DNA of 64,000 bases from NCBI GenBank assembly GCA_035479875.1, contig DATIIH010000001.1, forward strand, positions 186,001 to 250,000, in the 5' to 3' direction. Of this stretch, positions 33,911 through 42,357 are shown piece after piece. This DNA is from PMNU01 sp035479875 (GTDB lineage Bacteria > Patescibacteriota > Saccharimonadia > Saccharimonadales > UBA4665). The notes beneath the pieces are model-generated. The model was not told the origin of the DNA, searched no databases, and was given only the letters and a program-made list of their open reading frames with translations. Numbering within the stretch: position 1 is the stretch's first letter; the number at the start of each line of letters is the position of its first letter. The position numbers were made by a program, and so were the translations under genes.

Positions 33911-35206
33911 TTACTCGCCCTGCTTCCACAGTGGGGCGATTTGTTTGTAGAGGTCTTGGGCAAACGGTTTTTCACAGTTGCTTAAAATGCCCAGTCCCCA
34001 GATGTGCTCGGCAAACATCGCCGTAGCCGTCTCTACAATCTGAGCTTTAGTAACGGCTTTGATGCGGCGCGGAACAGCGTAGTAATCGTCGATGCCGCCG
34101 TCAAAGAAGTACCGACCGCTATAGCCGCCGGCCACGCCGGCCACGGTTTGGGCGCTGCGCTGGAAGCGTCCTAGCGCGTACGCCTTGGCAGCCTCGATGT
34201 CCTCAGCCGCGATTTCGCCGCGGAAGACGTTGTTAAGCTCGTCTATCATGATTTCGAACAGTGCGCCGGCATTCTTTTGCGATACCTGAGCGCCAAACCA
34301 CCAGTTACTGGATAGTTTAGTCTCACCATAACCACTGCTCATGCCATATACCAAGCCGCGTTCGCGGGCGGTGCCCAAAATTTTAGAATACAGTGTTTCG
34401 GTTAGCATCGTATTCACGAGGTTGAGGGCGTCGGTTTCCGGCTCGTTGAGCCGCCTGAGGGTAAAACTGTCCAGATAGAAATACAGGTTCTTGACGCTTT
34501 TGTCGTGGATATACACCGGGCTGTTTTGGCTTTTTGGCTTTTCGTTAGGCAGCGCGATACGCTCGGCGCCCGGTAGCAATTCCACTGCAGCCATCGCTAG
34601 TTGCACCTGCTCTTGCCGTTTGGGCGTGAGGTTGCCGGCAACAATAAAACGTAAGTTGCGCGTGGTGTGGGTGCGCTCGTAGTGCTCGCGCACGTCGCTT
34701 ACGGTGACGTTGTCCATGAGCTTGAGGCGCTCTTCGTCGGTTTTGGCCATAAAGCCATATTGCTCGCGCAATTTGAGGCTCAAATGGCGGAAGTGGTTGT
34801 TGCTGCGCGCCGTGAGCTCTTCGCGCACGTTGCCTACTTCTGCCTCAAATTCGTCCGCCAAAAACAGCGGCTTGGTAATAGCCAGGAGCATCAATTCTAA
34901 GATGCGCTCCCACTCAAAATCGGCGCATTCGGCTTCATAACTAATCTCATACACGCTGGTGCTGGCGTTAGAATATGCTCCGTTTTTTTCGATTTCGGCC
35001 TGGAACAGCCGGCTTTTAGGAAAGCGTTCGTTGGCGCCGAGCAACATGTGCTCCATGAGGTGAGGTGTCTCCCACTTGTTGGAAGTTACCAGATATTCGC
35101 CGGCGCGAAAATTGAACTCGAAGCTCATTACTGAGGCGTCGGGTATGTGAATCAACAGTCCTCGGGCACCGTTTTTGAGCTTAATCTCGGTTACTACGTG
35201 TTTCAT
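33911..35206 (-). CDS. M16-family zinc peptidase
   Basis: 431 residues. The inverted zinc motif H-x-x-E-H is HLMEH (His49, Glu52, His53) and the third ligand lies in VGNVREELTARS. The second half-domain follows (LVYGMSSGYGETKL; ALGRFQRSAQTVAG). M16 peptidases degrade or process peptides inside a closed chamber and often occur in pairs; no second subunit is present here. It lies directly downstream of secA (18-nt gap), suggesting co-transcription and possibly a role in handling exported or signal peptides. Confidence 0.9.
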   Translation of the reverse strand: MKHVVTEIKLKNGARGLLIHIPDASVMSFEFNFRAGEYLVTSNKWETPHLMEHMLLGANERFPKSRLFQAEIEKNGAYSNASTSVYEISYEAECADFEWERILELMLLAITKPLFLADEFEAEVGNVREELTARSNNHFRHLSLKLREQYGFMAKTDEERLKLMDNVTVSDVREHYERTHTTRNLRFIVAGNLTPKRQEQVQLAMAAVELLPGAERIALPNEKPKSQNSPVYIHDKSVKNLYFYLDSFTLRRLNEPETDALNLVNTMLTETLYSKILGTARERGLVYGMSSGYGETKLSSNWWFGAQVSQKNAGALFEIMIDELNNVFRGEIAAEDIEAAKAYALGRFQRSAQTVAGVAGGYSGRYFFDGGIDDYYAVPRRIKAVTKAQIVETATAMFAEHIWGLGILSNCEKPFAQDLYKQIAPLWKQGE

Positions 35207-35224
35207 ATGTGTGCCCGTTCTGCC

Positions 35225-37846
35225 CTATTTATGTTTTCGAGCTTTGGTTTTTCGCTGACGTTCGGCTTTGCGCGTCTTTTTGCGGGCCGTAGGCTTTTTG
35301 GCCACTGGCGCATTGGCCTTTTTGGCAGCCTTGGTTTGGGCGGATTCAAAATCGGCTGCTTCGAATTCGTCGTCGACATTTAAAATGCGATCGGCGTTAC
35401 TGATCGAACCGCGGGCCGCACGTGTGAGCGCGGTTTCGGCCGGTTGCTCGAGCTGATCGGGATCGACGGCCTCGGCCTTGAACACAAAGTCGAGTACGGT
35501 GGTACGCAGTTCGCCCTGCATAGCGTCAAACAATAACTGGCTTTGGCGGCGGTACTCTACCAGCGGGTCACGCTGACCAACACTCATCCAGTGGATGCCT
35601 TCGCGCAGGTGATCCATACTCTCGAGGTGCCGCATCCACAGATCGTCGAGCACCTGTAAATAAATATCGTGCTCCAGCCTACGCATGATTTCTGAAGTAA
35701 AAGCAACTTCGCGGGCTTTGTACAATTCGTTGGCTTCTTTGATAAGCGTGGCCTCAAACTTGTCGGCGGTAACGCCAAATAAGCGGTCGAGCGTTGGCTC
35801 GTCAAACGGAAACGCCTGCTTTACGGTTTGCTCAAAGTCGGTGCTTAAAATGTCGGGCGAAGCGGCAATGAGCTTGGCCTGGTCTTCTATCGAGACTTTG
35901 ATGCGCTTACTTATGTCATCGGAGCGCAGAATATCACGGCGCATAGCGTAGATCGCCTTACGGTGGCGGTTCATGACGTCGTCGTATTGCACGACGCTCT
36001 TGCGTTGGTCAAAGTGGAAGCCTTCTACCTTCTTTTGGGCGCCTTCGAGTGACTTGCTAATGATGCGGTTTTCGATGGGCGTGTCGTCGTCTACCTTAAG
36101 GCGCTCCATGAGCCCGGCGATGCGTTCGCCGCCAAAGATGCGCATGAGGTCGTCTTCGGTACTTACAAAGAATTGCGTCATGCCGGGGTCGCCCTGTCGT
36201 CCGGAACGTCCACGCAGCTGGTTGTCGATGCGCCGAGATTCGTGGCGCTCACTACCTAACACAAACAGACCGCCCAGTTCTTTAACACCCTCGCCTAAGA
36301 TGATGTCGGTACCGCGTCCGGCGATGTTGGTAGCTAGCGTAACGGCGCCTTTTTGGCCGGCGCGGGTTACAATGGCCGCTTCTTTTTCGTTGTTCTTGGC
36401 GTTTAACACTTCGTGCGGAATGCCGGCCTTAGCCAGCATACTGCCGAGCGTTTCGTTCTTTTCGATAGAGACGGTGCCCAAAAGCACTGGCTGCCCCTTG
36501 GTGTGCAGCGCTTTTACTTCTTTAACAATAGCTCTAAACTTGCCTTTTTCGGTGCGGTAAATGCGGTCGGAGCGGTCTTGGCGGACCACTTTGCGGTTGG
36601 CCGGCACTTCTACGACGTCGAGCTTATAAATCTGGTGGAACTCTTCGGCTTCGGTGAGCGCCGTACCCGTCATGCCGGCGAGTTTGTCGTACAAGCGGAA
36701 GTAGTTCTGGAACGAGATAGTAGCCAGTGTCATGCTCTCTTGCTGAACTTCGACGTTCTCTTTGGCCTCGATGGCTTGGTGCAGACCTTCGTTGTAACGG
36801 CGGCCCTTAAGCAAGCGGCCGGTGAATTCATCGACGATGACGATTTCGCCGTCGTTGGTTACCACGTAGTCTTTGTCACGCTTAAACAGTGCTTGGGCGC
36901 GCAGCGCCTGCTCAAGGTGATAAATAGTACGGATGTTCTCGGTGGCGTATAGGCTGGTAATGCTAAGCACCTTCTCGACTTTATCAACGCCTTCATCGGT
37001 GAGGATCACGGTCTTGCGCTTTTCGTCGGTCTCATAATGCTTTTCGTTTTCGAGCTGACGGGCGACCTTGGCAAATTGGGCGTAGGCCGTGCCGCTGGTG
37101 ACGCTCGGCGCCGAGATAATCAGTGGTGTACGGGCTTCGTCAATTAAAATGGAGTCGGCTTCGTCGACGATAGCGTAGTTGAGCTCGCGCTGGCGCAGCT
37201 GCTCTACTTCGCGCACCATGTTGTCGCGCAGGTAGTCAAAGCCATATTCGTTGTTGGTACCGTAGGTGATGTCAGCCCCATACGCCTCTTGGCGAGTGGC
37301 GGGCCGGAGATGCTTCATACGCGGGTCTTCGTGCTCTTCGTTCACGAACGTGGTGTCATATACATATGAATGATCGGCAACGATTACACCCACGGAGAGA
37401 CCCAAAAAGTCGTAGGCCTGGGCCATCCAGCCGGCATCGCGCTGGGCCAAATACTCGTTAACGGTAACCAGGTGAGCGCCCTTACCGGTGAGCGCGTTGA
37501 GGTACATTGGCAGCGTGGCCACCAAGGTTTTGCCTTCACCGGTCTTCATTTCGGAAACGTTGCCTTCGTGCAGCACCATACCGCCGATCAGCTGGACGTC
37601 GAAGTGGCGCATGCCCATCGTGCGAAAGGCGGCTTCGCGCATCACCGCAAAAGCGTCGGGCAAAATTTTGTCGAGGCTGTCTTTCTTGAGGCGCTTTTTA
37701 AGCACGTCAGTCTGCTCACGCAGCTGGGCGTCAGACATCTTTTTATACTTGTCTTCGAGGGCATTTACCTCTTTGACGCGCTTGCGCAGGCGCTTAATAG
37801 TACGAGCCTGTGGGTCACCCAACAATTTTTTTAACAAAGAATTCAT
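35225..37846 (-). CDS. secA: Protein translocase ATPase SecA
   Basis: 873 residues from the ATG 37846 (MNSLLKKLLGDPQARTIKRL); a longer reading from 37906 adds 20 unlikely residues and has no ribosome site, whereas GAGGGAG precedes the chosen start. Motor motifs GEGKTLVATLPMYLNAL, VDEADSILIDEARTP and the second motor domain GRGTDIILGEG with QLRGRSGRQGDPG are intact. The usual zinc-binding C-terminal tail is missing; the protein ends in a Lys/Arg-rich tail instead, as in several bacteria without SecB. It drives export through SecYEG. Confidence 0.96.
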   Translation of the reverse strand: MNSLLKKLLGDPQARTIKRLRKRVKEVNALEDKYKKMSDAQLREQTDVLKKRLKKDSLDKILPDAFAVMREAAFRTMGMRHFDVQLIGGMVLHEGNVSEMKTGEGKTLVATLPMYLNALTGKGAHLVTVNEYLAQRDAGWMAQAYDFLGLSVGVIVADHSYVYDTTFVNEEHEDPRMKHLRPATRQEAYGADITYGTNNEYGFDYLRDNMVREVEQLRQRELNYAIVDEADSILIDEARTPLIISAPSVTSGTAYAQFAKVARQLENEKHYETDEKRKTVILTDEGVDKVEKVLSITSLYATENIRTIYHLEQALRAQALFKRDKDYVVTNDGEIVIVDEFTGRLLKGRRYNEGLHQAIEAKENVEVQQESMTLATISFQNYFRLYDKLAGMTGTALTEAEEFHQIYKLDVVEVPANRKVVRQDRSDRIYRTEKGKFRAIVKEVKALHTKGQPVLLGTVSIEKNETLGSMLAKAGIPHEVLNAKNNEKEAAIVTRAGQKGAVTLATNIAGRGTDIILGEGVKELGGLFVLGSERHESRRIDNQLRGRSGRQGDPGMTQFFVSTEDDLMRIFGGERIAGLMERLKVDDDTPIENRIISKSLEGAQKKVEGFHFDQRKSVVQYDDVMNRHRKAIYAMRRDILRSDDISKRIKVSIEDQAKLIAASPDILSTDFEQTVKQAFPFDEPTLDRLFGVTADKFEATLIKEANELYKAREVAFTSEIMRRLEHDIYLQVLDDLWMRHLESMDHLREGIHWMSVGQRDPLVEYRRQSQLLFDAMQGELRTTVLDFVFKAEAVDPDQLEQPAETALTRAARGSISNADRILNVDDEFEAADFESAQTKAAKKANAPVAKKPTARKKTRKAERQRKTKARKHK

Positions 37847-37993
37847 TGACTTCAAACTCCCTCTTTCACGGTATACGATAGCTGCACCATATTGTACCGC
37901 AATCAACCACCGTACGCGAGCCTGATTTTTGCAAAAAATGAACTCACATGACGATTATGCTAACCATGCTGGGTGCTCGTGCACAAATAATTG

Positions 37994-38356
37994 TTACGCT
38001 GGCTGGCGTTTGAGGCGGGAGATGAGCCGCTGGTGCAGGCGCGGGTTGTGGTGCAACGCTTTGTACTTATGCAGCATGGTTTTGAGCTTTTCTTCGACGA
38101 TGTCGATGGCGGCATAGATGTTGATGGTGCTCTCCGATACGCGGATGTTGTCCTGGGGCAAGTGTAGAATCACCTCACAGGTGCGCTCATCTTTATTCTT
38201 GGCTTTGCTCTCTTTGAGTTTAACCTCGGCGTGAGCGCTCAACCGAGCGTGCTTGGAAATATATTTGTCGAGTCGGCCGATTTTTTTGACAGCGTACTTG
38301 CGCAGGTCGTCGCCCACGTCCATGTGCACGCCCTCGATTTCGAGTTTTTTGATCAT
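37994..38356 (-). CDS. hpf: Ribosome hibernation-promoting factor (HPF/RaiA family)
   Basis: 120 residues, short type. The fold signature is visible in DDLRKYAVKKIGRLDKYI and a later strand/helix with NIYAAIDIVEEKLKTMLHKY. It binds the 30S decoding region and silences or protects ribosomes under stress. There is no long C-terminal dimerisation domain. AAAGGAGGG precedes the ATG. It sits 25 nt downstream of serS. Confidence 0.9.
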   Translation of the reverse strand: MIKKLEIEGVHMDVGDDLRKYAVKKIGRLDKYISKHARLSAHAEVKLKESKAKNKDERTCEVILHLPQDNIRVSESTINIYAAIDIVEEKLKTMLHKYKALHHNPRLHQRLISRLKRQPA

Positions 38357-38381
38357 ACTGCCCTCCTTTTATTTTGAAGTG

Positions 38382-39683
38382 TTAGATCTGATCCTGACCG
38401 TTCATATACGGTCGCAAAACTTCGGGGATAATAACGTGGCCGTCGGCCGTCTGGAAGTTTTCGAGGATGGCTTTAAGGGTACGGCTCATAGCAAAACCGG
38501 TAGCGTCGGCGGTGTGCACCAGCTCGGCTTGGCCCGATGACTTACGGCGGACGCGGATTTTGAGGTCGCGCGCCTGGTAGTCGGTCATGTAGTCGGCAGT
38601 GTGCGTTTCGCGGTACTTGCCCTGGCCCGGGAACCAGCAGTTGATGTCCACACCGGCGGCGTTAGGCTTGCCGATGTCGGCGGTACATTTTTGCAGCAAC
38701 TGATACGGTAGGCCGAGCGCGCGCACCAAATTTTCTTGAATGGCGACGTGCAACTTGTGCTCATCTAAACCGGTTTCGGCCGTGGTGAACGACTCCATTT
38801 CGAGCTTGTCGAACTGGTGCATGCGGAAGATGCCTTCCTCGTCTTTGCCGTAGGTGCCGGCCTCGCGCCTAAAGCTGGTAGCGTAGCCGAGGTAGCGGAT
38901 CGGGAACATATCTTCCGGCAAAATTTCGTTCCAGTACATAGTGCACAGCGTGTGCTCGGCGCTGGCTTGCATCCAGAGGTCGTCTTGCTCGATTTTGTAA
39001 GTGACTTCTTCGGCATTTAGCCGGGCGCTGGCGCGGTAGGGCTCGGTGCGAAGCATGGCCGGCGGCAGCACGGGGGTAAACGGCTTGGTGCTCACCTGCA
39101 GGTTATTTTCTTTGACGAGCGTGGCGATAAACTGCTCGTCGCCGAGCTTGTTCATCACATATTGGATAAGCGCGAATTGCAGACGCACGAGATCGCCCTT
39201 GAGGTACGCAAAGCGTGAACCGGCGATCTTAGTGGCGCGCTCTTTGTCGATGAGATCGTGCAACTCACCGAGTTGGTAGTCGTGACGCGGCGTAAAGTCA
39301 AAATTAGCGGGCTCGCCAACGGTTTTAACTACCTGGTTTTCGTCTTCGGTAGCACCCACCGGTACGTAGTCCAGCGGCATGTTGGGCACGGCGCGCAGCA
39401 GCTCTTGGTACTCGGCTTCGAGCGGCTCAAGGCCAGATTCTACGGCCGTCAACTTCTCTTTTAGCTGTTTGCCGGTTTCGATTTGCTCGGGCGACGGTTT
39501 ACCCTGCCTGAGCGTGTCGGCATGGGCGTTGCGCTCGGCGCGAGCCATTTCGACCCCGCCAAGCAATTCACGGCGTCGAGCGTCGAGCTCGAGCAAATGC
39601 GGAATATCTACAGCGTAGCCCTTTTGGACGCTCTTTTGTGCTACTAAATCGGGATTATCGCGGATAAATTGGATGTCGATCAT
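38382..39683 (-). CDS. serS: Seryl-tRNA synthetase
   Basis: 433 residues. The N-terminal antiparallel coiled coil spans residues ~30-105, motif 2 is in YATSFRREAGTYGKDEEGIF and motif 3 ends the protein in LKAILENFQTADGHVIIPEV. It charges tRNA-Ser and tRNA-Sec. An AAAGGA site precedes the ATG. Its promoter, TATAAT on the minus strand at about 39793-39798, leaves a leader of roughly 105 nt with no T-box signature. Confidence 0.96.
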   Translation of the reverse strand: MIDIQFIRDNPDLVAQKSVQKGYAVDIPHLLELDARRRELLGGVEMARAERNAHADTLRQGKPSPEQIETGKQLKEKLTAVESGLEPLEAEYQELLRAVPNMPLDYVPVGATEDENQVVKTVGEPANFDFTPRHDYQLGELHDLIDKERATKIAGSRFAYLKGDLVRLQFALIQYVMNKLGDEQFIATLVKENNLQVSTKPFTPVLPPAMLRTEPYRASARLNAEEVTYKIEQDDLWMQASAEHTLCTMYWNEILPEDMFPIRYLGYATSFRREAGTYGKDEEGIFRMHQFDKLEMESFTTAETGLDEHKLHVAIQENLVRALGLPYQLLQKCTADIGKPNAAGVDINCWFPGQGKYRETHTADYMTDYQARDLKIRVRRKSSGQAELVHTADATGFAMSRTLKAILENFQTADGHVIIPEVLRPYMNGQDQI

Positions 39684-39886
39684 ACTTTCGTCCTTTTATA
39701 CTTAGGGTAGATACAGAAAAACGCTCAACGACTTATTGAACGACTGGAACGAAACTGATAACTGAGTTGCCTATATTGCTTCACTCTTCTATTATAGCAG
39801 GCCGCCGCACGCGTGAACTAAAGTTGAGTTTACTAGACGGCTCGCGTAAGCTTCCCATATAGTCTTGGGTAACCAAGGAGTAACGC
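39684..39886. promoter_or_regulatory. Divergent intergenic region between serS and the NUDIX gene
   Basis: On the minus strand a TATAAT near 39793 drives serS after a ~105-nt leader. No T-box (no AGGGTGG-type antiterminator) and no terminator hairpin was found. On the plus strand no clear -10 box was found; the NUDIX gene uses a strong AAGGAG site. A G/C-rich stretch at 39800-39815 is otherwise unexplained. Confidence 0.4.
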
Positions 39887-40594
39887 ATGAGTTTAGAAAT
39901 CAATATCCACGCAGCCCAAACCAGCATTTTGCGGGAACTTTTGTTTTTGCCCGCCGCGGGCTACGCCGAGCTACAAAAGCCTACCGGCCTCACCAGCGAC
40001 CACTTTAACTTCCACATTTCCCGCCTGGTGGAGCTGGGTCTGGTAGAAAAAACCGCCCGCGGTAAATATCGCCTGACCACCAAGGGCAAGGAGTATGCCA
40101 ACCGACTGGACACCGACAACAGCACCATTGAGCGCCAGCCCAAAGTAGCGGTTATTTTGGCCATTGAGCGGCCAGGCAAAAACGGCGAGACCGAATTCTT
40201 GTTCCAGGAACGCCGCAAGAATCCGTATTTTGGCTTTTGGGGTCTACCCAGCGGCAAAATCCGCTGGGGCGAAACGATTTTAGAAACTGCGCAGCGCGAA
40301 TCACTCGAAGAAACGGGGCTGGATGCCGACTTTACGGTGGCCGGCGTATACCATGAACACGCCAAACACCACCAAACCGGCGAATTTTTAGAAGACAAAG
40401 TATTCTTTGTAGTGAATGGCAAGAACGCGCGCGGCGACTTACTAACCGACTTTGAAGGCGGCCATAACGAATGGATGACCTTTAAGGACGCTTCGGCCAA
40501 GCCCAAACGCTTTGCCAGCTTTGCCGACGAAATCGAAATCTTATATAGCAAAACCTGGTTGGTGGAACAGGCCGTAGACGTTTCGGAGTTCTAG
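39887..40594 (+). CDS. Winged-helix NUDIX hydrolase, probable nucleotide-sensing regulator
   Basis: 235 residues. Residues ~10-70 form a winged helix-turn-helix (HISRLVELGLVEKTARGKYR, ArsR/MarR-like), and residues ~85-220 a NUDIX domain with the box GKIRWGETILETAQRESLEE plus TGLDAD. The NUDIX catalytic glutamates are present, so it may hydrolyse a nucleoside diphosphate derivative or sense one and act on DNA, as in NrtR-type regulators, though the domain order here is reversed. The downstream gene overlaps its stop by one base, which suggests a shared nucleotide-related role. Confidence 0.82.
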   Translation: MSLEINIHAAQTSILRELLFLPAAGYAELQKPTGLTSDHFNFHISRLVELGLVEKTARGKYRLTTKGKEYANRLDTDNSTIERQPKVAVILAIERPGKNGETEFLFQERRKNPYFGFWGLPSGKIRWGETILETAQRESLEETGLDADFTVAGVYHEHAKHHQTGEFLEDKVFFVVNGKNARGDLLTDFEGGHNEWMTFKDASAKPKRFASFADEIEILYSKTWLVEQAVDVSEF

Positions 40595-40995
40595 TGCTCC
40601 ATCCGGTTGTTATATCCGGCGCGTACCGCCGCGACGCACCGCTACTCAAACGCACCTTTCGCGAGCTTGAGACCACTGGCTGCCGCATATTGTCGCCCCT
40701 ATCGATTGACTTCCCCGACCCGACGGAGCCGGTAGTACGCACGGAGCATGAAGGAGGAGTGAGCACGGACGAGCTCGAACGTTTCCACTTACGCGCGATT
40801 GCGCAGTCTGAGTTCATGTGGCTGCATGCGCCTGATGGCTACGTCGGCATCATGGGGAGCCACGACACGGGCCATGCCTGCGCGCTGAACATACCGGTGT
40901 TTTGCTATAACGCGCTGGCCGACGAAATGCTCAGCACCCGGATTCAGATCGTGCCGAGTGTATTTGCAGCGCTTGAGATTTTGGCTGGGCGTTAG
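40594..40995 (+). CDS. Nucleoside 2-deoxyribosyltransferase-like protein
   Basis: 133 residues, GTG start at 40594 overlapping the NUDIX stop by one base. The strand-loop pattern VVISGAYRRD at the start, AIAQSEFMWLHAPDGYVGIM in the middle and GHACALNIPVFCYNALADE resemble the deoxyribosyltransferase/YtoQ-like fold. The usual catalytic Glu in the (S/T)xE(I/L)GxA motif reads SHDTGHA, so activity is uncertain. The coupling to a NUDIX regulator suggests nucleotide salvage or house-cleaning. Confidence 0.5.
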   Translation: MLHPVVISGAYRRDAPLLKRTFRELETTGCRILSPLSIDFPDPTEPVVRTEHEGGVSTDELERFHLRAIAQSEFMWLHAPDGYVGIMGSHDTGHACALNIPVFCYNALADEMLSTRIQIVPSVFAALEILAGR

Positions 40996-41006
40996 CCAAA
41001 CTGCGA

Positions 41007-41534
41007 CTAGCTGTGCGTCTGCGGTGGACGATCAATTGCCGCCAGAACATCCTCGGTAATACCCTCTAGGTCGGCAAATGAGCCGAGCATACCAGCTACA
41101 TGCAGCGTGGTAAATAAGTAAGCAGCCGGCCAATCGGGACTAAAACGCGTGCCATGCTCCGAATTAGTGTCATGGATCAACATGGCATATTCGTCGAGTA
41201 CGCTCACGTGCGGATTTTCTGGGGGAGCGTACTTTGAAATAACTGAGCTCACCACTAATCGGCCACCCTCAGCCACATACAAACTGCGCTCTGGCTGTTC
41301 TAATCTTACGGCTGCCAAGACAGCTGGATCATGCGGTACAAACCAGCCGAGTCGCCACTCACTTCCCTTCGCAGGAGAGAGGACGTCCATAGGTATGCGA
41401 TGGATTCTGAGCACCGCGGGCATACAGCTTGCGGCAGCTACTATATCCCGCCGCAAAAGCCGCAGCGGCGTGTGTGCTTCAAAAAGTGAATTGCCAGGAA
41501 AGTCAGGAGCCTCGAGTTTTCGTCCGCGAGTCAT
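41007..41534 (-). CDS. Orphan protein
   Basis: 175 residues with no recognised domain. Segments EWRLGWFVPHDPAVLAAVRL and VLDEYAMLIHDTNSE suggest a mixed alpha/beta fold. No Shine-Dalgarno site is visible before the ATG at 41534 (the stretch is TTACTTTCCTT), so it may depend on reading through from the PD-(D/E)XK gene 21 nt upstream. It is the last gene of the minus-strand block beginning with the heliorhodopsin-like gene. Confidence 0.62.
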   Translation of the reverse strand: MTRGRKLEAPDFPGNSLFEAHTPLRLLRRDIVAAASCMPAVLRIHRIPMDVLSPAKGSEWRLGWFVPHDPAVLAAVRLEQPERSLYVAEGGRLVVSSVISKYAPPENPHVSVLDEYAMLIHDTNSEHGTRFSPDWPAAYLFTTLHVAGMLGSFADLEGITEDVLAAIDRPPQTHS

Positions 41535-41555
41535 AAGGAAAGTAACCGTTAAATT

Positions 41556-42344
41556 TTACCGGCTATTAATATCACGTTTCTGCAGATGCTGCAAGGTAAG
41601 CTTGGTACGTTCGCGGGCGTAGGCGCAAAACTCGCACTCGCCGCCCATAGCACTGTCGCCCACCGGCGGCATGTTGCCGTCCATGCATTGCTTCATCTGC
41701 AGCAGCGTGGGCTCTATCCAGCTGTCGCTGCCATCGTATGGAATGAGCTTGGTACGGAACTCTACTCGGTTATTAAAACCATCGAGGTCGAGCCGTCCGT
41801 TGGCATATACAAAATACGCCGTGTCGCTTACCGTGAGACCGTTTTGGCGCAGCAGCCATTGGTAGACCTCTACTTGCCTTTTGTAGCTGATCTGCCAGTC
41901 GCTGTTAATATCGACTTCTTTGTTTTTGGCGGTAGCTTTGTAATCTACCACGATTACCTGCCCGTCGGGCGTCACCCACAGGTCGTCGATGCCGCCAAAT
42001 ACCAGCAAATTAGTTGGCTTGTGCAGCGCCTGTACACCCACGAACGTTTCGCGCCAGGTGTCGAGCTGCTCGTGCGCAAACGGCACGGCAATGAGGTTGT
42101 GTTCCACCATAATTGGATGCGGCTCGCCTTTACCCCGGTACACGTCAAACTCTTTTTTAAACAATTCGTCGATCGCTTTGTTGATGTTAAACGGTGGGCC
42201 CTCTGGCCGCTTGATTTTGAGGCGCAAATCCAACCAAAAACAACGTGGGCACTGCTTATAGAGCTCAATTTTTGAGCGGCTCACCTTAAACGGCTTGATT
42301 TGCCCCGGGCTATACGGCACGGAGCGTTCCCTCCAATAGTTCAT
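41556..42344 (-). CDS. PD-(D/E)XK nuclease-like protein with paired CxxC motifs
   Basis: 262 residues. The nuclease core reads GGIDDLWVTPDGQVIVVDYK, giving Asp ... Asp-x-Lys, followed by a QVEVYQWLL helix (Gln motif of RecB-type nucleases). Two cysteine pairs, CPRC (residues ~33-36) and CEFC (near residue 237), frame the domain and could bind an iron-sulfur cluster as in Cas4/AddB. There is no CRISPR or AddA gene nearby. It follows the methyltransferase by 13 nt, with a TACAAT 7 nt before the ATG. Confidence 0.75.
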   Translation of the reverse strand: MNYWRERSVPYSPGQIKPFKVSRSKIELYKQCPRCFWLDLRLKIKRPEGPPFNINKAIDELFKKEFDVYRGKGEPHPIMVEHNLIAVPFAHEQLDTWRETFVGVQALHKPTNLLVFGGIDDLWVTPDGQVIVVDYKATAKNKEVDINSDWQISYKRQVEVYQWLLRQNGLTVSDTAYFVYANGRLDLDGFNNRVEFRTKLIPYDGSDSWIEPTLLQMKQCMDGNMPPVGDSAMGGECEFCAYARERTKLTLQHLQKRDINSR

Positions 42345-42357
42345 CCTACGTATTGTA

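Noticed and set aside
37847..37906. SecA start at 37906
   Set aside because: The extra 20 residues are hydrophobic and atypical for SecA; the ATG at 37846 has GAGGGAG and a standard N-terminus.
39684..39800. T-box riboswitch ahead of serS
   Set aside because: The leader is about the right length but has no AGGGTGG-type antiterminator sequence and no terminator hairpin.
41556..42344. Cas4 as part of a CRISPR system
   Set aside because: No repeats, Cas1, Cas2 or effector gene anywhere in the window.
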